Notes: generated by a model not told the origin, from the letters alone. DNA of 5,834 bases from an uncultured Carnobacterium sp. (GCA_905371865.1 CAJPNA010000093.1:1-5834); one strand, 5' to 3'. Positions 1-5,669 are shown, counted from the stretch's first letter. Translations and numbers: made by a program.

Positions 1-13
1 ATATTGCAACTCA

Positions 14-19
14 TTATAA
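14..19 (-). promoter_or_regulatory. Possible extended -10 of a promoter firing out of the left edge
   Basis: On the minus strand the sequence reads TGT-TATAAT, a perfect -10 hexamer with the TGn extension. No good -35 is present. If real, it would drive a gene beyond the left end, with the palindrome at 93-126 about 75 bases upstream. Confidence 0.35.
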
Positions 20-92
20 CACATTTTATTAAAAATCCTAGCCGTCTCTTCTTATAAGAAATATATTAGCTTCATAAAAAAATTTCCTTTGA

Positions 93-126
93 TGTATCAT
101 AGATGATATTTATCATTGATGATACA
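93..126. repeat. Imperfect palindrome at the left edge
   Basis: TGTATCAT (93-100) and ATGATACA (119-126) pair perfectly. After a 2x2 mismatch, ATGA (103-106) pairs with TCAT (113-116) around a 6-base loop. There is no adjacent T-run, so a protein-binding dyad is more likely than a terminator. The rest of 1-146 is AT-rich and shows no supported gene. Confidence 0.5.
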
Positions 127-146
127 CTCATCCAATTAAAAACTAT

Positions 147-180
147 AAAAAATAGCTCCTACAAAACAGCTGTAGGAGCT
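147..180 (-). terminator. Terminator of the MetE-like operon
   Basis: A perfect 10-base-pair stem, AGCTCCTACA (154-163) with TGTAGGAGCT (171-180), closes a 7-base loop. On the minus strand it is followed by A and six Ts (147-152). It begins 14 bases after the stop codon of the second MetE-like gene. Confidence 0.92.
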
Positions 181-194
181 TCTTTCATTTAATG

Positions 195-1334
195 TTATCC
201 CCAAACTTCATGAACGATTTCGTCAATCAGTTTTAATTTATCCCATTGGGTTTCAATCGTTAAGATATTGCCTTCTTCTGTAGAAGAGAAGCCACATTGA
301 GGGCTGAGGCATAATTGTTCAAGTGGAACATACTGACTTGCTTCTTTAATACGAGCGATGACTTCGCCTTTATCCTCTAAGTCCCCTGATTTAGAAGTGA
401 TTAAACCAAGCACGACTTTTTGGTCTTTAATATAGCGAAGTGGAGTAAAGTCACCAGCACGGTCACTATCATATTCCAAGAAGAATCCGTCTATACGGCA
501 ATGACCAAATAGCGTCTTCGCCACTGGCTCATAACCACCGCTAGAGAACCATGTTGAGCGGAAGTTTCCGCGGCAAATATGCATATTCACCACTAAATCT
601 TCTGGTTTCCATTCAATGACACGGTTTAGTACATCTACGTAGTCACGAGCGATTTGTTCGAGGTCAAATCCACGTGCTTCGTACGCTTCACGCTTGTCTA
701 GCGCACAGAACTCTCCCCAGCTAGTGTCGTCTAATTGAATATTGCGGCATCCTAAGTCGTAGAAGCATTGTAGCGACTTACGGTATGCTGCGACCACATC
801 ATCATAGAAGAGGGCTTCATTGTCTTTATAGCGCTCAATGGGCACATAGTTTTTCTCACGAACTTGGGTAATCAAATGCAACATACTTGGTGAAGGAATC
901 GTTAATTTCACCGGCGTATCGCCAGCGTGCTCTTTTAAGAATTTGAAGTGTTTTACGAATGGATGATTCTCAGAAAAATCAACCTTTCCAACGATACGTA
1001 ATGTTTTTGGCTTCACATCTTTATCTTTGAATTGAACAGAGAAGTGGTCTACTTCGACAAGTTCAACACCATCTAAGTGTTCTAAGAAATCTAAGTGCCA
1101 GAATGCACGGCGGAATTCACCGTCTGTGACAGATTTAAGGCCGAGTTCTTTTTCTTTCTCGATTAGGGCGATGATTTCTTCGTTTTCAACGCGTTCGAGT
1201 TCTTCAGCAGTGATTTCTCCATCATTAAATTTAGCACGGGCTTCTTTTAGATGTTCTGGACGTAAGAAACTTCCTACGTGATCGAGTCTAAATGGTGCTT
1301 TTTGACAACAGCTACAGTTTTCGTGATTTGACAT
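195..1334 (-). CDS. Core MetE-like methyltransferase (YxjG/YxjH family), second paralogue
   Basis: This 379-residue paralogue of the gene at 1712-2845 has the same predicted job: methyl transfer to homocysteine, in the cytosol. Motifs seen are HVGSFLRP (19-26), TDGEFRR (70-76), QLDDTSW (200-206), and zinc ligands His252 and Cys254 (MHICRGNF), Glu287 (FLEYDSDRAGDF) and Cys347 (SPQCGF). The two proteins agree closely in the first 80 and last 75 residues and differ most in the middle (about 90-240), which may reflect different methyl donors or substrates. Unlike its paralogue it begins with a short Cys-rich tail (His4, Cys7, Cys9, Cys10). The N-terminal half of classical MetE is absent. The start follows GAGGA with a 6-base gap (1341-1345). 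It is the last gene of the T-box operon and is followed by a strong terminator. It could also be regulated separately by the hairpin between the first paralogue and the cyclase remnant. Confidence 0.93.
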   Translation of the reverse strand: MSNHENCSCCQKAPFRLDHVGSFLRPEHLKEARAKFNDGEITAEELERVENEEIIALIEKEKELGLKSVTDGEFRRAFWHLDFLEHLDGVELVEVDHFSVQFKDKDVKPKTLRIVGKVDFSENHPFVKHFKFLKEHAGDTPVKLTIPSPSMLHLITQVREKNYVPIERYKDNEALFYDDVVAAYRKSLQCFYDLGCRNIQLDDTSWGEFCALDKREAYEARGFDLEQIARDYVDVLNRVIEWKPEDLVVNMHICRGNFRSTWFSSGGYEPVAKTLFGHCRIDGFFLEYDSDRAGDFTPLRYIKDQKVVLGLITSKSGDLEDKGEVIARIKEASQYVPLEQLCLSPQCGFSSTEEGNILTIETQWDKLKLIDEIVHEVWG

Positions 1335-1352
1335 GTGTTTTCCTCTTTTCGT

Positions 1353-1625
1353 TTATTCAGCTTCTGGTAAATACGCAATAGCGCGAACAGATGACCCTGG
1401 AGTATAGAAGTGGCAAGGTGGGTCGATATGTGTACCGTATTGTGTCACTACTGATAATTGTTGGACATGGAATCCATCTTTTAAGGTAAATAAATCTTTT
1501 TGTTCCAATGCTGGTAGAGCAGGGAAGTGAGGACTTTCTGCATCGATTTGACGGCTTAAGTTTATCCAGTTTGCTTGTTTTAATGTTTCGTAAGCTTTTG
1601 CTAATTGTTGTTGAAATGCTGTCAT
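1353..1625 (-). pseudogene. Cyclase-family protein remnant (kynurenine formamidase-like), internally deleted
   Basis: This is a 90-codon reading frame from the cyclase / kynurenine formamidase-like family (PF04199), whose members usually have about 210-260 residues and hydrolyse amides at a metal centre. Residues 1-73 look like a normal N-terminus ending in the family motif GTHIDPPCHF (64-73), with ligands His66, Asp68 and His72; Gln62 stands where the first His often is. Residues 75-90 (TPGSSVRAIAYLPEAE) resemble the extreme C-terminal strand of the family (pattern SPVRAxA), not the segment that should follow the motif. The roughly 150-170 residues between are missing, most simply through an in-frame deletion near 1395-1410. 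The frame is open and has a plausible ribosome binding site (AAAGGAAG, 1633-1640), so a short peptide may still be made, but it should be inactive. It lies between the two MetE-like genes, 18 bases before the second. A simple 3' truncation is the alternative reading. Confidence 0.72.
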
Positions 1626-1632
1626 AATGACA

Positions 1633-1640
1633 CTTCCTTT
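1633..1640 (-). promoter_or_regulatory. Ribosome binding site of the cyclase remnant
   Basis: AAAGGAAG lies 7 bases ahead of the ATG at 1623-1625. It is a reasonable Shine-Dalgarno site, so the remnant is probably still translated. Confidence 0.55.
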
Positions 1641-1651
1641 CTAAATAGGGG

Positions 1652-1688
1652 AAGGCTGCGGTTCAAAAGTTATTTTCCCCACAGCCTT
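1652..1688. repeat. Long-loop hairpin between first MetE-like gene and cyclase remnant
   Basis: AAGGCTGCGG (1652-1661) and CCACAGCCTT (1679-1688) form a 10-base-pair stem with one G-U pair. Inside it AAAA and TTTT can pair around a 4-base loop. The T-rich flank is on the plus-strand side (1687-1700). In the minus-strand operon mRNA the stem is followed by CCCCTATTTAG, so it is not a normal terminator there. It may shape mRNA stability between the genes. Confidence 0.6.
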
Positions 1689-1711
1689 TTTGTTCGTTTT
1701 ATAATGTGAGG

Positions 1712-2845
1712 TTATTCTCCCCAAACCTCACGAGCGATTTCTGAAATCAATGCGATTTTCTTCCATTGGTCTTCTTCAGTTAAAATATTTCCTTCTTCTG
1801 TTGAAGCAAATCCACATTGTGTACTTAAGTATAAGTCTTCTAGTGGAACGTATTGGCTCGCTTCTTTAATACGAGCGATGACTTCATCTTTGTCTTCTAA
1901 GTCTGCAAATTTTGAAGTTAAAAGACCAAGAACAACTTTCTTACCGTCAGACACTTTTGCAAGAGGATTGAAGTCGCCGGCACGGTCTGTATCGTATTCT
2001 AAGTAGTACGCATTTACGTGTTCACCTGCTAATAATTCATCTTCTACTTTTTCGTATCCCCCTTGAGAAATCCATGTTGACCGGAAGTTACCGCGGCAAA
2101 CGTGTGTGTTCACGACTAGGTCTTTTGGTAATACATCAAGAACTGAATTGTTCAATTGTAATGCACGACCTGCAAAGTCACGACGAACTTCTTCTAATGG
2201 ACGGTCTGCGTTGAAATGTTTTACAAAACCATCGTCTGCTAAAGCGCCCCATGTACAGTCGTCAAATTGAAGCGTGCGAAGACCTTCGTTGTATAAATCT
2301 GTAATCACATCTACATAGGCGTTTTTAATTGCTTCGAAAAGCTCTTTTTCTGTTGGATACACAGATGTCCACGCTGCAATATTTTCAGGTGTAAAAATTA
2401 ATTCGAAATAGAATTGTGATGGAGCAGGGATTGTGAATTTCACAATAACATCTTCGTCTTTCACTAAGTCACGTAAGAATTTGAAATGTTCTACGAATGG
2501 GTGGTTATGTCCATCAATTGGAGCTGTTAATGTTGCCGTATCAGCTTTTGTTTCGACACCGTTAAATTTTAAACCGTGTTTACCTACCGTATGTTCTATG
2601 CCATTGAATCCCCAGAAGAAGTCAAGGTGCCAGTAAGCGCGGCGGAATTCTCCGTCTGTAACGCCTTTTAATCCAGCAGCGATTTGTTTTTTAATAAGTT
2701 CGCGGATTTCTTTATCTTCTACAGCTGTTAATTCTTCGCGTGTGATTTCGCCGTTTGCAAATTTTGCGCGTGCTTCTACTAATTCTTTTGGACGTAAGAA
2801 ACTTCCTACGTGGTCTACTCTAAATGGTGCTTGTAATTTTGACAT
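1712..2845 (-). CDS. Core MetE-like methyltransferase (YxjG/YxjH family), first paralogue
   Basis: This 377-residue cytosolic enzyme belongs to the cobalamin-independent methionine synthase C-terminal family (Meth_synt_2, PF01717). It would transfer a methyl group to homocysteine to give methionine. Seen in the sequence: HVGSFLRP at 12-19 (homocysteine-site loop), TDGEFRR at 63-69, QFDDCTW at 193-199, and the four zinc ligands expected from MetE: His248 and Cys250 (THVCRGNF), Glu283 (YLEYDTDRAGDF) and Cys344 (STQCGF). It is about half the length of classical MetE because the N-terminal folate-handling half is absent, so the natural methyl donor is uncertain. The position of the MetE catalytic His seems to read LLTSK (308-312). 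The start has a clear AGGAGG 8 bases upstream. It is the first gene after a methionine T-box leader, so it should be induced when tRNA-Met is uncharged. A paralogue lies downstream in the same operon. Confidence 0.93.
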   Translation of the reverse strand: MSKLQAPFRVDHVGSFLRPKELVEARAKFANGEITREELTAVEDKEIRELIKKQIAAGLKGVTDGEFRRAYWHLDFFWGFNGIEHTVGKHGLKFNGVETKADTATLTAPIDGHNHPFVEHFKFLRDLVKDEDVIVKFTIPAPSQFYFELIFTPENIAAWTSVYPTEKELFEAIKNAYVDVITDLYNEGLRTLQFDDCTWGALADDGFVKHFNADRPLEEVRRDFAGRALQLNNSVLDVLPKDLVVNTHVCRGNFRSTWISQGGYEKVEDELLAGEHVNAYYLEYDTDRAGDFNPLAKVSDGKKVVLGLLTSKFADLEDKDEVIARIKEASQYVPLEDLYLSTQCGFASTEEGNILTEEDQWKKIALISEIAREVWGE

Positions 2846-2853
2846 TGGTCATT

Positions 2854-2859
2854 CCTCCT
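2854..2859 (-). promoter_or_regulatory. Ribosome binding site of first MetE-like gene
   Basis: A perfect AGGAGG (minus strand) lies 8 bases before the ATG at 2843-2845. It sits outside the T-box terminator stem, which fits control by transcription attenuation rather than by blocking translation. Confidence 0.85.
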
Positions 2860-2865
2860 ATAAAT

Positions 2866-2897
2866 AAAAAATCCTCACAGTATCGCTACTGCAAGGA
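2866..2897 (-). terminator. Conditional terminator of the T-box leader
   Basis: On the minus strand an 11-base-pair stem, TCCTTGCAGTA with TACTGTGAGGA (two G-U pairs), closes a GCGA loop and is followed by six Ts (2866-2871). It ends 6 bases before the AGGAGG of the first MetE-like gene. It should form when tRNA-Met is charged, and it shares its 5' arm with the antiterminator. Confidence 0.9.
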
Positions 2898-2920
2898 CGA
2901 AACTTCGTGTTACCACCTTG
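2892..2920 (-). promoter_or_regulatory. T-box antiterminator
   Basis: On the minus strand, CAAGG pairs with CCTTG and ACGAA pairs with TTCGT around a 2-base loop. The bulge TGGTAAC holds the UGGU that pairs with the tRNA acceptor end. The CCTTG arm is also part of the terminator stem, so the two structures exclude each other. Confidence 0.9.
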
Positions 2921-3143
2921 TTTTGTAGAATCCTCACGAATCCTACCTTACCGAGTACGCACGCTTGGTGTTATACTCTACAGCTATAATGGGCTACCCA
3001 TTTACATCTAATGATTCGATGTAAAATCACTCCCAGGCCATCTTCAAAAATTCAATTTGATCTCTTTCCACCTACCGAGACTCTCTTAGCAAATTTTCTT
3101 TTCTACTCACCTGTTCTTTGTGATGTCTGATGAACATGGTCTA

Positions 3144-3172
3144 AGGATAACAGAGAACAAACCGCATAGCAA
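3144..3172 (-). promoter_or_regulatory. Candidate promoter of the T-box operon
   Basis: On the minus strand TTGCTA (3167-3172) and TATCCT (3144-3149) are 17 bases apart; each matches the sigma-A consensus at 4 of 6 positions. The start site would fall near 3137, a short distance ahead of Stem I. An alternative -10, TATAAG at 3181-3186, is a better box but has a poor -35. Which is used cannot be decided from the sequence. Confidence 0.35.
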
Positions 3173-3205
3173 TAGGTTTTCTTATACCGTTTTTCTATCG
3201 ACTGT

Positions 3206-3222
3206 TATAACTTTAAGTTATA
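3206..3222. repeat. Palindrome between the ABC operon and the T-box leader
   Basis: TATAACTT and AAGTTATA form a perfect 8-base inverted repeat around one central T. It sits where the -35 region of the alternative TATAAG promoter (3181-3186) would be, so an operator is possible. It has no T-run to suggest a terminator. Confidence 0.5.
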
Positions 3223-3228
3223 CACCTT

Positions 3229-3249
3229 AAAAAACCTATAACATAGGTT
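3229..3249 (-). terminator. Second terminator-like hairpin in tandem
   Basis: On the minus strand AACCTAT pairs with ATAGGTT around GTT, and the sequence then runs into six Ts (3229-3234, overlapping the stem end). It lies directly after the main terminator. The stem is short and AT-rich, so it would be a weak back-up terminator; it could instead be a protein-binding palindrome. Confidence 0.5.
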
Positions 3250-3251
3250 AT

Positions 3252-3283
3252 AAAAAAAGACTTAGAGACAATCTCTAAGTCTT
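3252..3283 (-). terminator. Terminator of the ABC transporter operon
   Basis: A perfect 12-base-pair stem, AAGACTTAGAGA with TCTCTAAGTCTT, closes a 3-base loop. On the minus strand it is followed by a run of Ts. It starts 6 bases after the permease stop codon. The other side has no T-run, so it works in one direction only. Confidence 0.93.
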
Positions 3284-3289
3284 CAATCA

Positions 3290-4936
3290 TTATTCAGAAT
3301 CGACTAATTCATGTAATTTTTTCTTATAGTAGAATGTTGCGTAAATCGATAAACCGAGAATTAAAACAACATAAGCAATGGTAATGAACCAAACCAAGGT
3401 ACGATCCCATTTTGGTAATTCAGTTAATAAATAAACAGCTCCAAAGATAAATCCAAAGAGAACGACCATGAAAATAATCGCTTTTACCCCGCTACGCATA
3501 CGGTTTAAGAGTTCAATGACATTCGTCCAACTTGGGGTAAAGAGCTTCAAGTCTCTGGCATATCCCCAACGACTAAGCCCTAGACTGATGATTCCCCATG
3601 AGAGAATAATGCCTAAGGTCATATAAATCGGTAAGCGAAGCGCCGTACAAATGACCGTCATAAGAACAACAGGGATAGCAGACTGAATCGCAAAGAGAAT
3701 CCAGAATTTACGTTCCAAAAATTGATGCATATCGAATGGAAGAACTTTAAGATAATAATAGTTTTCTCGCTCGAGTGAAATTCCTACCGCTAATAAATTA
3801 TTTCCTCCTGTATTGAAGAATGCAATGAAGGTAATCAGCATCGCAAATGGTAAGAAGGTATTTAGATTTAAAAAGTTCATAAAACTAAAGCCTACTAAAA
3901 TATTCGACAAACTAAAGGCCATTGGAATAAGGAAGAGATATGGTAATATTCCTGCACTAATAATCGTTTGCGTTAATACAGAACCTTCCGTTAATTGGCG
4001 AAGAGTATAGCGAATCATGAATTTTGTCGAAAGCTTGTTGCCATCTAACTCCATTTGTTTTACACGTTCGACTTTTACTTTCGAAGACGATGTTTGCGAA
4101 ACAGCTTGATAGAAGTTTGGCAATACAATGAACTTCACGAGGAGTAAAATCGCCACAAATACTAAGAGCACTAATCCAATCATCGGATAAACACTCATAT
4201 CGAGTGGGTCTAAAATCGCATTATAGAAGGCTAGTTCTGGCTTAAGGAAAATTGGCATTTCTCCTATTGATATCTCTATCTGAACGGATTTTGTCAACAT
4301 CATCACTTGATATCCCAAAATGGCTCCAAGAGAAATTACAAAGATTAAAATATTCGTAATCACGGATTGATATTTTCTAAAAAGCGGAATCTTCGCTAGG
4401 AAGAAGCAGAGAAGAAACATCGATACGTAAACAATCGCACTGAGTACAAGCGCTCCTATTAAGGCAATCGGAATTGTGAGGAGGAAATTGCCCCCTGAAA
4501 AATACACGTGGATTCCAAATAACATCACAATTGGAATAAATCCTTGCAATGTAGCCACTACAATCGAAAGGCTCTTCCCAAGAATGACTTCTAATTCTGT
4601 AAAAGCATAAGGTAAATACGATTCAAAGTCTTTACTTTCATAAAAGACATTGTAAACAGCTGGTAAAGCTTGCGAAACTAAAATCATTAAGAATAAGAAA
4701 ACCGTACTCGCAAATTGAAGTGGAGGGTATGAACGTCCCGAAATTGCTCCTGGAATTCCAAATAAAGTTCCAAACATCAACGCAAACAGCAATTGTTGCA
4801 TCAATGTTCTCATCGCAACATTCACCGGTTTCGATGGGTTTTTCGCTTGTTTCTTTCGATAATTTTGTAACATTGCCGGTTGAGTTGCAAAGATTAAATT
4901 GGTCTTCACCAGCGTAAGAATTCGATTAAACCGCAT
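3290..4936 (-). CDS. ABC transporter permease, fused two-half membrane protein
   Basis: This 548-residue integral membrane protein is the likely partner of the ATPase encoded immediately upstream. I count about twelve hydrophobic segments, roughly at residues 48-65, 75-97, 120-146, 151-181, 190-214, 250-273, 325-347, 352-378, 411-433, 437-456, 485-504 and 513-537. A hydrophilic linker lies at about 278-310. Each half carries a similar acidic motif before a membrane segment: ESKDFESYLPY with Lys121 shortly after (100-121), and ERENYYYLKVLPF with Lys410 (389-410). This resembles the coupling-helix pattern of ABC-2 permeases and suggests two fused half-permeases. Size and context resemble the Firmicutes 'putative ABC exporter' family (possibly Pfam ABC_tran_2), but this is from memory. 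The ATG is preceded by AAGGAG inside the ATPase gene. A strong terminator follows the stop codon. No substrate can be inferred. Confidence 0.9.
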   Translation of the reverse strand: MRFNRILTLVKTNLIFATQPAMLQNYRKKQAKNPSKPVNVAMRTLMQQLLFALMFGTLFGIPGAISGRSYPPLQFASTVFLFLMILVSQALPAVYNVFYESKDFESYLPYAFTELEVILGKSLSIVVATLQGFIPIVMLFGIHVYFSGGNFLLTIPIALIGALVLSAIVYVSMFLLCFFLAKIPLFRKYQSVITNILIFVISLGAILGYQVMMLTKSVQIEISIGEMPIFLKPELAFYNAILDPLDMSVYPMIGLVLLVFVAILLLVKFIVLPNFYQAVSQTSSSKVKVERVKQMELDGNKLSTKFMIRYTLRQLTEGSVLTQTIISAGILPYLFLIPMAFSLSNILVGFSFMNFLNLNTFLPFAMLITFIAFFNTGGNNLLAVGISLERENYYYLKVLPFDMHQFLERKFWILFAIQSAIPVVLMTVICTALRLPIYMTLGIILSWGIISLGLSRWGYARDLKLFTPSWTNVIELLNRMRSGVKAIIFMVVLFGFIFGAVYLLTELPKWDRTLVWFITIAYVVLILGLSIYATFYYKKKLHELVDSE

Positions 4937-5669
4937 GTGAATCCACTCCTTCTTGTCTACCGGCTAGTGATAAGTAGATTTCTTCAAGCGTGCTATCTGG
5001 TCGTTGTCCTTTCAACTCTTGAATCGTACCGTAGAAAAGTAGTTTTCCTTTTTTCAAAATCGCAATTTTATCGCAAAGTTGTTCTGCTACTTCTAAAACG
5101 TGTGTCGAGAAGAGAACAGTATTCCCTTTATCGGCATGTTCGCGCATTAATTTCTTCAAGTCGTAAGAAGCTTGTGGGTCAAGACCCGTCATTGGTTCAT
5201 CGAGTACCCAAATTTCAGGGTCTGATAAAAGCGCTCCGATAACGAATACCTTTTGACGCATCCCGTGTGAGAACGAATCGATCACTTCATAGCGATGTCC
5301 TTCGAAATCAAATAATTCTAGTAAATAAGCGAGACGATTTTCTACTTCATCTAGAGTCATTCCATAGGAAGAAGCAACTAATTCCCAGAATTCATTGGCT
5401 GTTAATCGTAGGAATAGGTCTGGACTATCAGCCACATAGCCAATTTTTTCTTTAATCGCAAGTCGATTAGCTGAAAGTTCTTGTCCGTCCACAACAATTT
5501 CTCCGCTTGTTGGATGAATGACGCTCACGAGTGATTTGATTGTGGTTGATTTACCAGCCCCGTTATGTCCGATTAATCCAATAATTTTTCCACTTTCAAT
5601 CGTTAAGTTGAGCCCATCTAAAGCGACGGTTTGTCCATATATTTTTGAAACATTTTTAAATTCAATCAT
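4926..5669 (-). CDS. ABC transporter ATP-binding protein (EcsA/ABC-2 type)
   Basis: This 247-residue nucleotide-binding subunit would hydrolyse ATP on the cytoplasmic face to drive the permease encoded just after it. Seen in the sequence: Walker A GHNGAGKST at residues 34-42 (Lys40), an ABC signature in degenerate form (SHGMRQK, 134-140), Walker B IWVLDEP (153-159, with Asp157 and catalytic Glu158), D-loop GLDP (162-165) and H-loop His190. At the Q-loop position the motif reads IGYVADSPDLF (76-86), with Asp81 where Gln is usual; acidic residues here occur in EcsA-like ATPases. The C-terminal part contains STLEEIYLSL, typical of ABC-2 exporter ATPases. The length is normal for one domain. The start is fixed by a strong AAGGAGG ahead of the ATG. 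The 3' end overlaps the permease start by 11 bases, so the two are probably translationally coupled. The substrate is unknown: EcsA, YthP or a drug/peptide exporter ATPase are all possible relatives. Confidence 0.95.
   Translation of the reverse strand: MIEFKNVSKIYGQTVALDGLNLTIESGKIIGLIGHNGAGKSTTIKSLVSVIHPTSGEIVVDGQELSANRLAIKEKIGYVADSPDLFLRLTANEFWELVASSYGMTLDEVENRLAYLLELFDFEGHRYEVIDSFSHGMRQKVFVIGALLSDPEIWVLDEPMTGLDPQASYDLKKLMREHADKGNTVLFSTHVLEVAEQLCDKIAILKKGKLLFYGTIQELKGQRPDSTLEEIYLSLAGRQEGVDSHAV
4946..4951 (-). promoter_or_regulatory. Ribosome binding site of the permease, inside the ATPase gene
   Basis: AAGGAG lies 9 bases before the permease ATG (4934-4936) and within the last codons of the ATPase gene. 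It supports the overlapping start and coupled translation of the two transporter subunits. Confidence 0.8.

Larger units (their letters stand above)
2866..3120 (-). promoter_or_regulatory. T-box riboswitch leader, methionine (tRNA-Met) specific
   Basis: On the minus strand this leader has the standard T-box parts in order. Stem I pairs AATTTG (3090-3095) with CAAATT (3054-3059). It encloses an AGAGAG motif (3081-3086) and a GGTAGGTGG distal loop (3068-3076). The specifier region reads GAAG-ATG-GCCTGGGAGT, with the AUG codon at 3039-3041. A hairpin TTTACATC/GATGTAAA (3001-3025) and a short ATGGG/CCCAT hairpin follow. Then comes GAGTA/TACTC, and then the conserved T-box sequence AAGGTGGTAACACG (2906-2919). 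The AUG specifier selects tRNA-Met. The UGGU bulge fits a tRNA ending ACCA, as expected for the A discriminator of tRNA-Met. Binding of uncharged tRNA-Met would stabilise the antiterminator and allow transcription of the MetE-like operon. The 5' limit is approximate because the transcription start is not certain. Confidence 0.93.

Noticed and set aside
1..57. Plus-strand frame open from the left edge for 18 codons, possible end of a gene
   Set aside because: It is short, AT-rich and overlaps a good minus-strand -10 box. There is no family signal to support it.
1652..1688. Terminator ending the first MetE-like transcript
   Set aside because: On the minus strand the stem is followed by CCCCTATTTAG, not a T-run. 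The T-rich side faces the plus strand.
2433..2636. Plus-strand open frame of 67 codons inside the first MetE-like gene
   Set aside because: It lies wholly antisense to a well-supported gene, has no ribosome binding site that I could see, and its product resembles no family.
2866..3120. S-box (SAM) or other metabolite riboswitch ahead of the methionine genes
   Set aside because: The specifier codon, AGAGAG motif, T-box sequence and antiterminator fit a T-box throughout.
3813..4917. Two 65-codon plus-strand frames opposite the permease gene
   Set aside because: They are antisense to membrane-segment codons, with no recognisable protein features or start signals.
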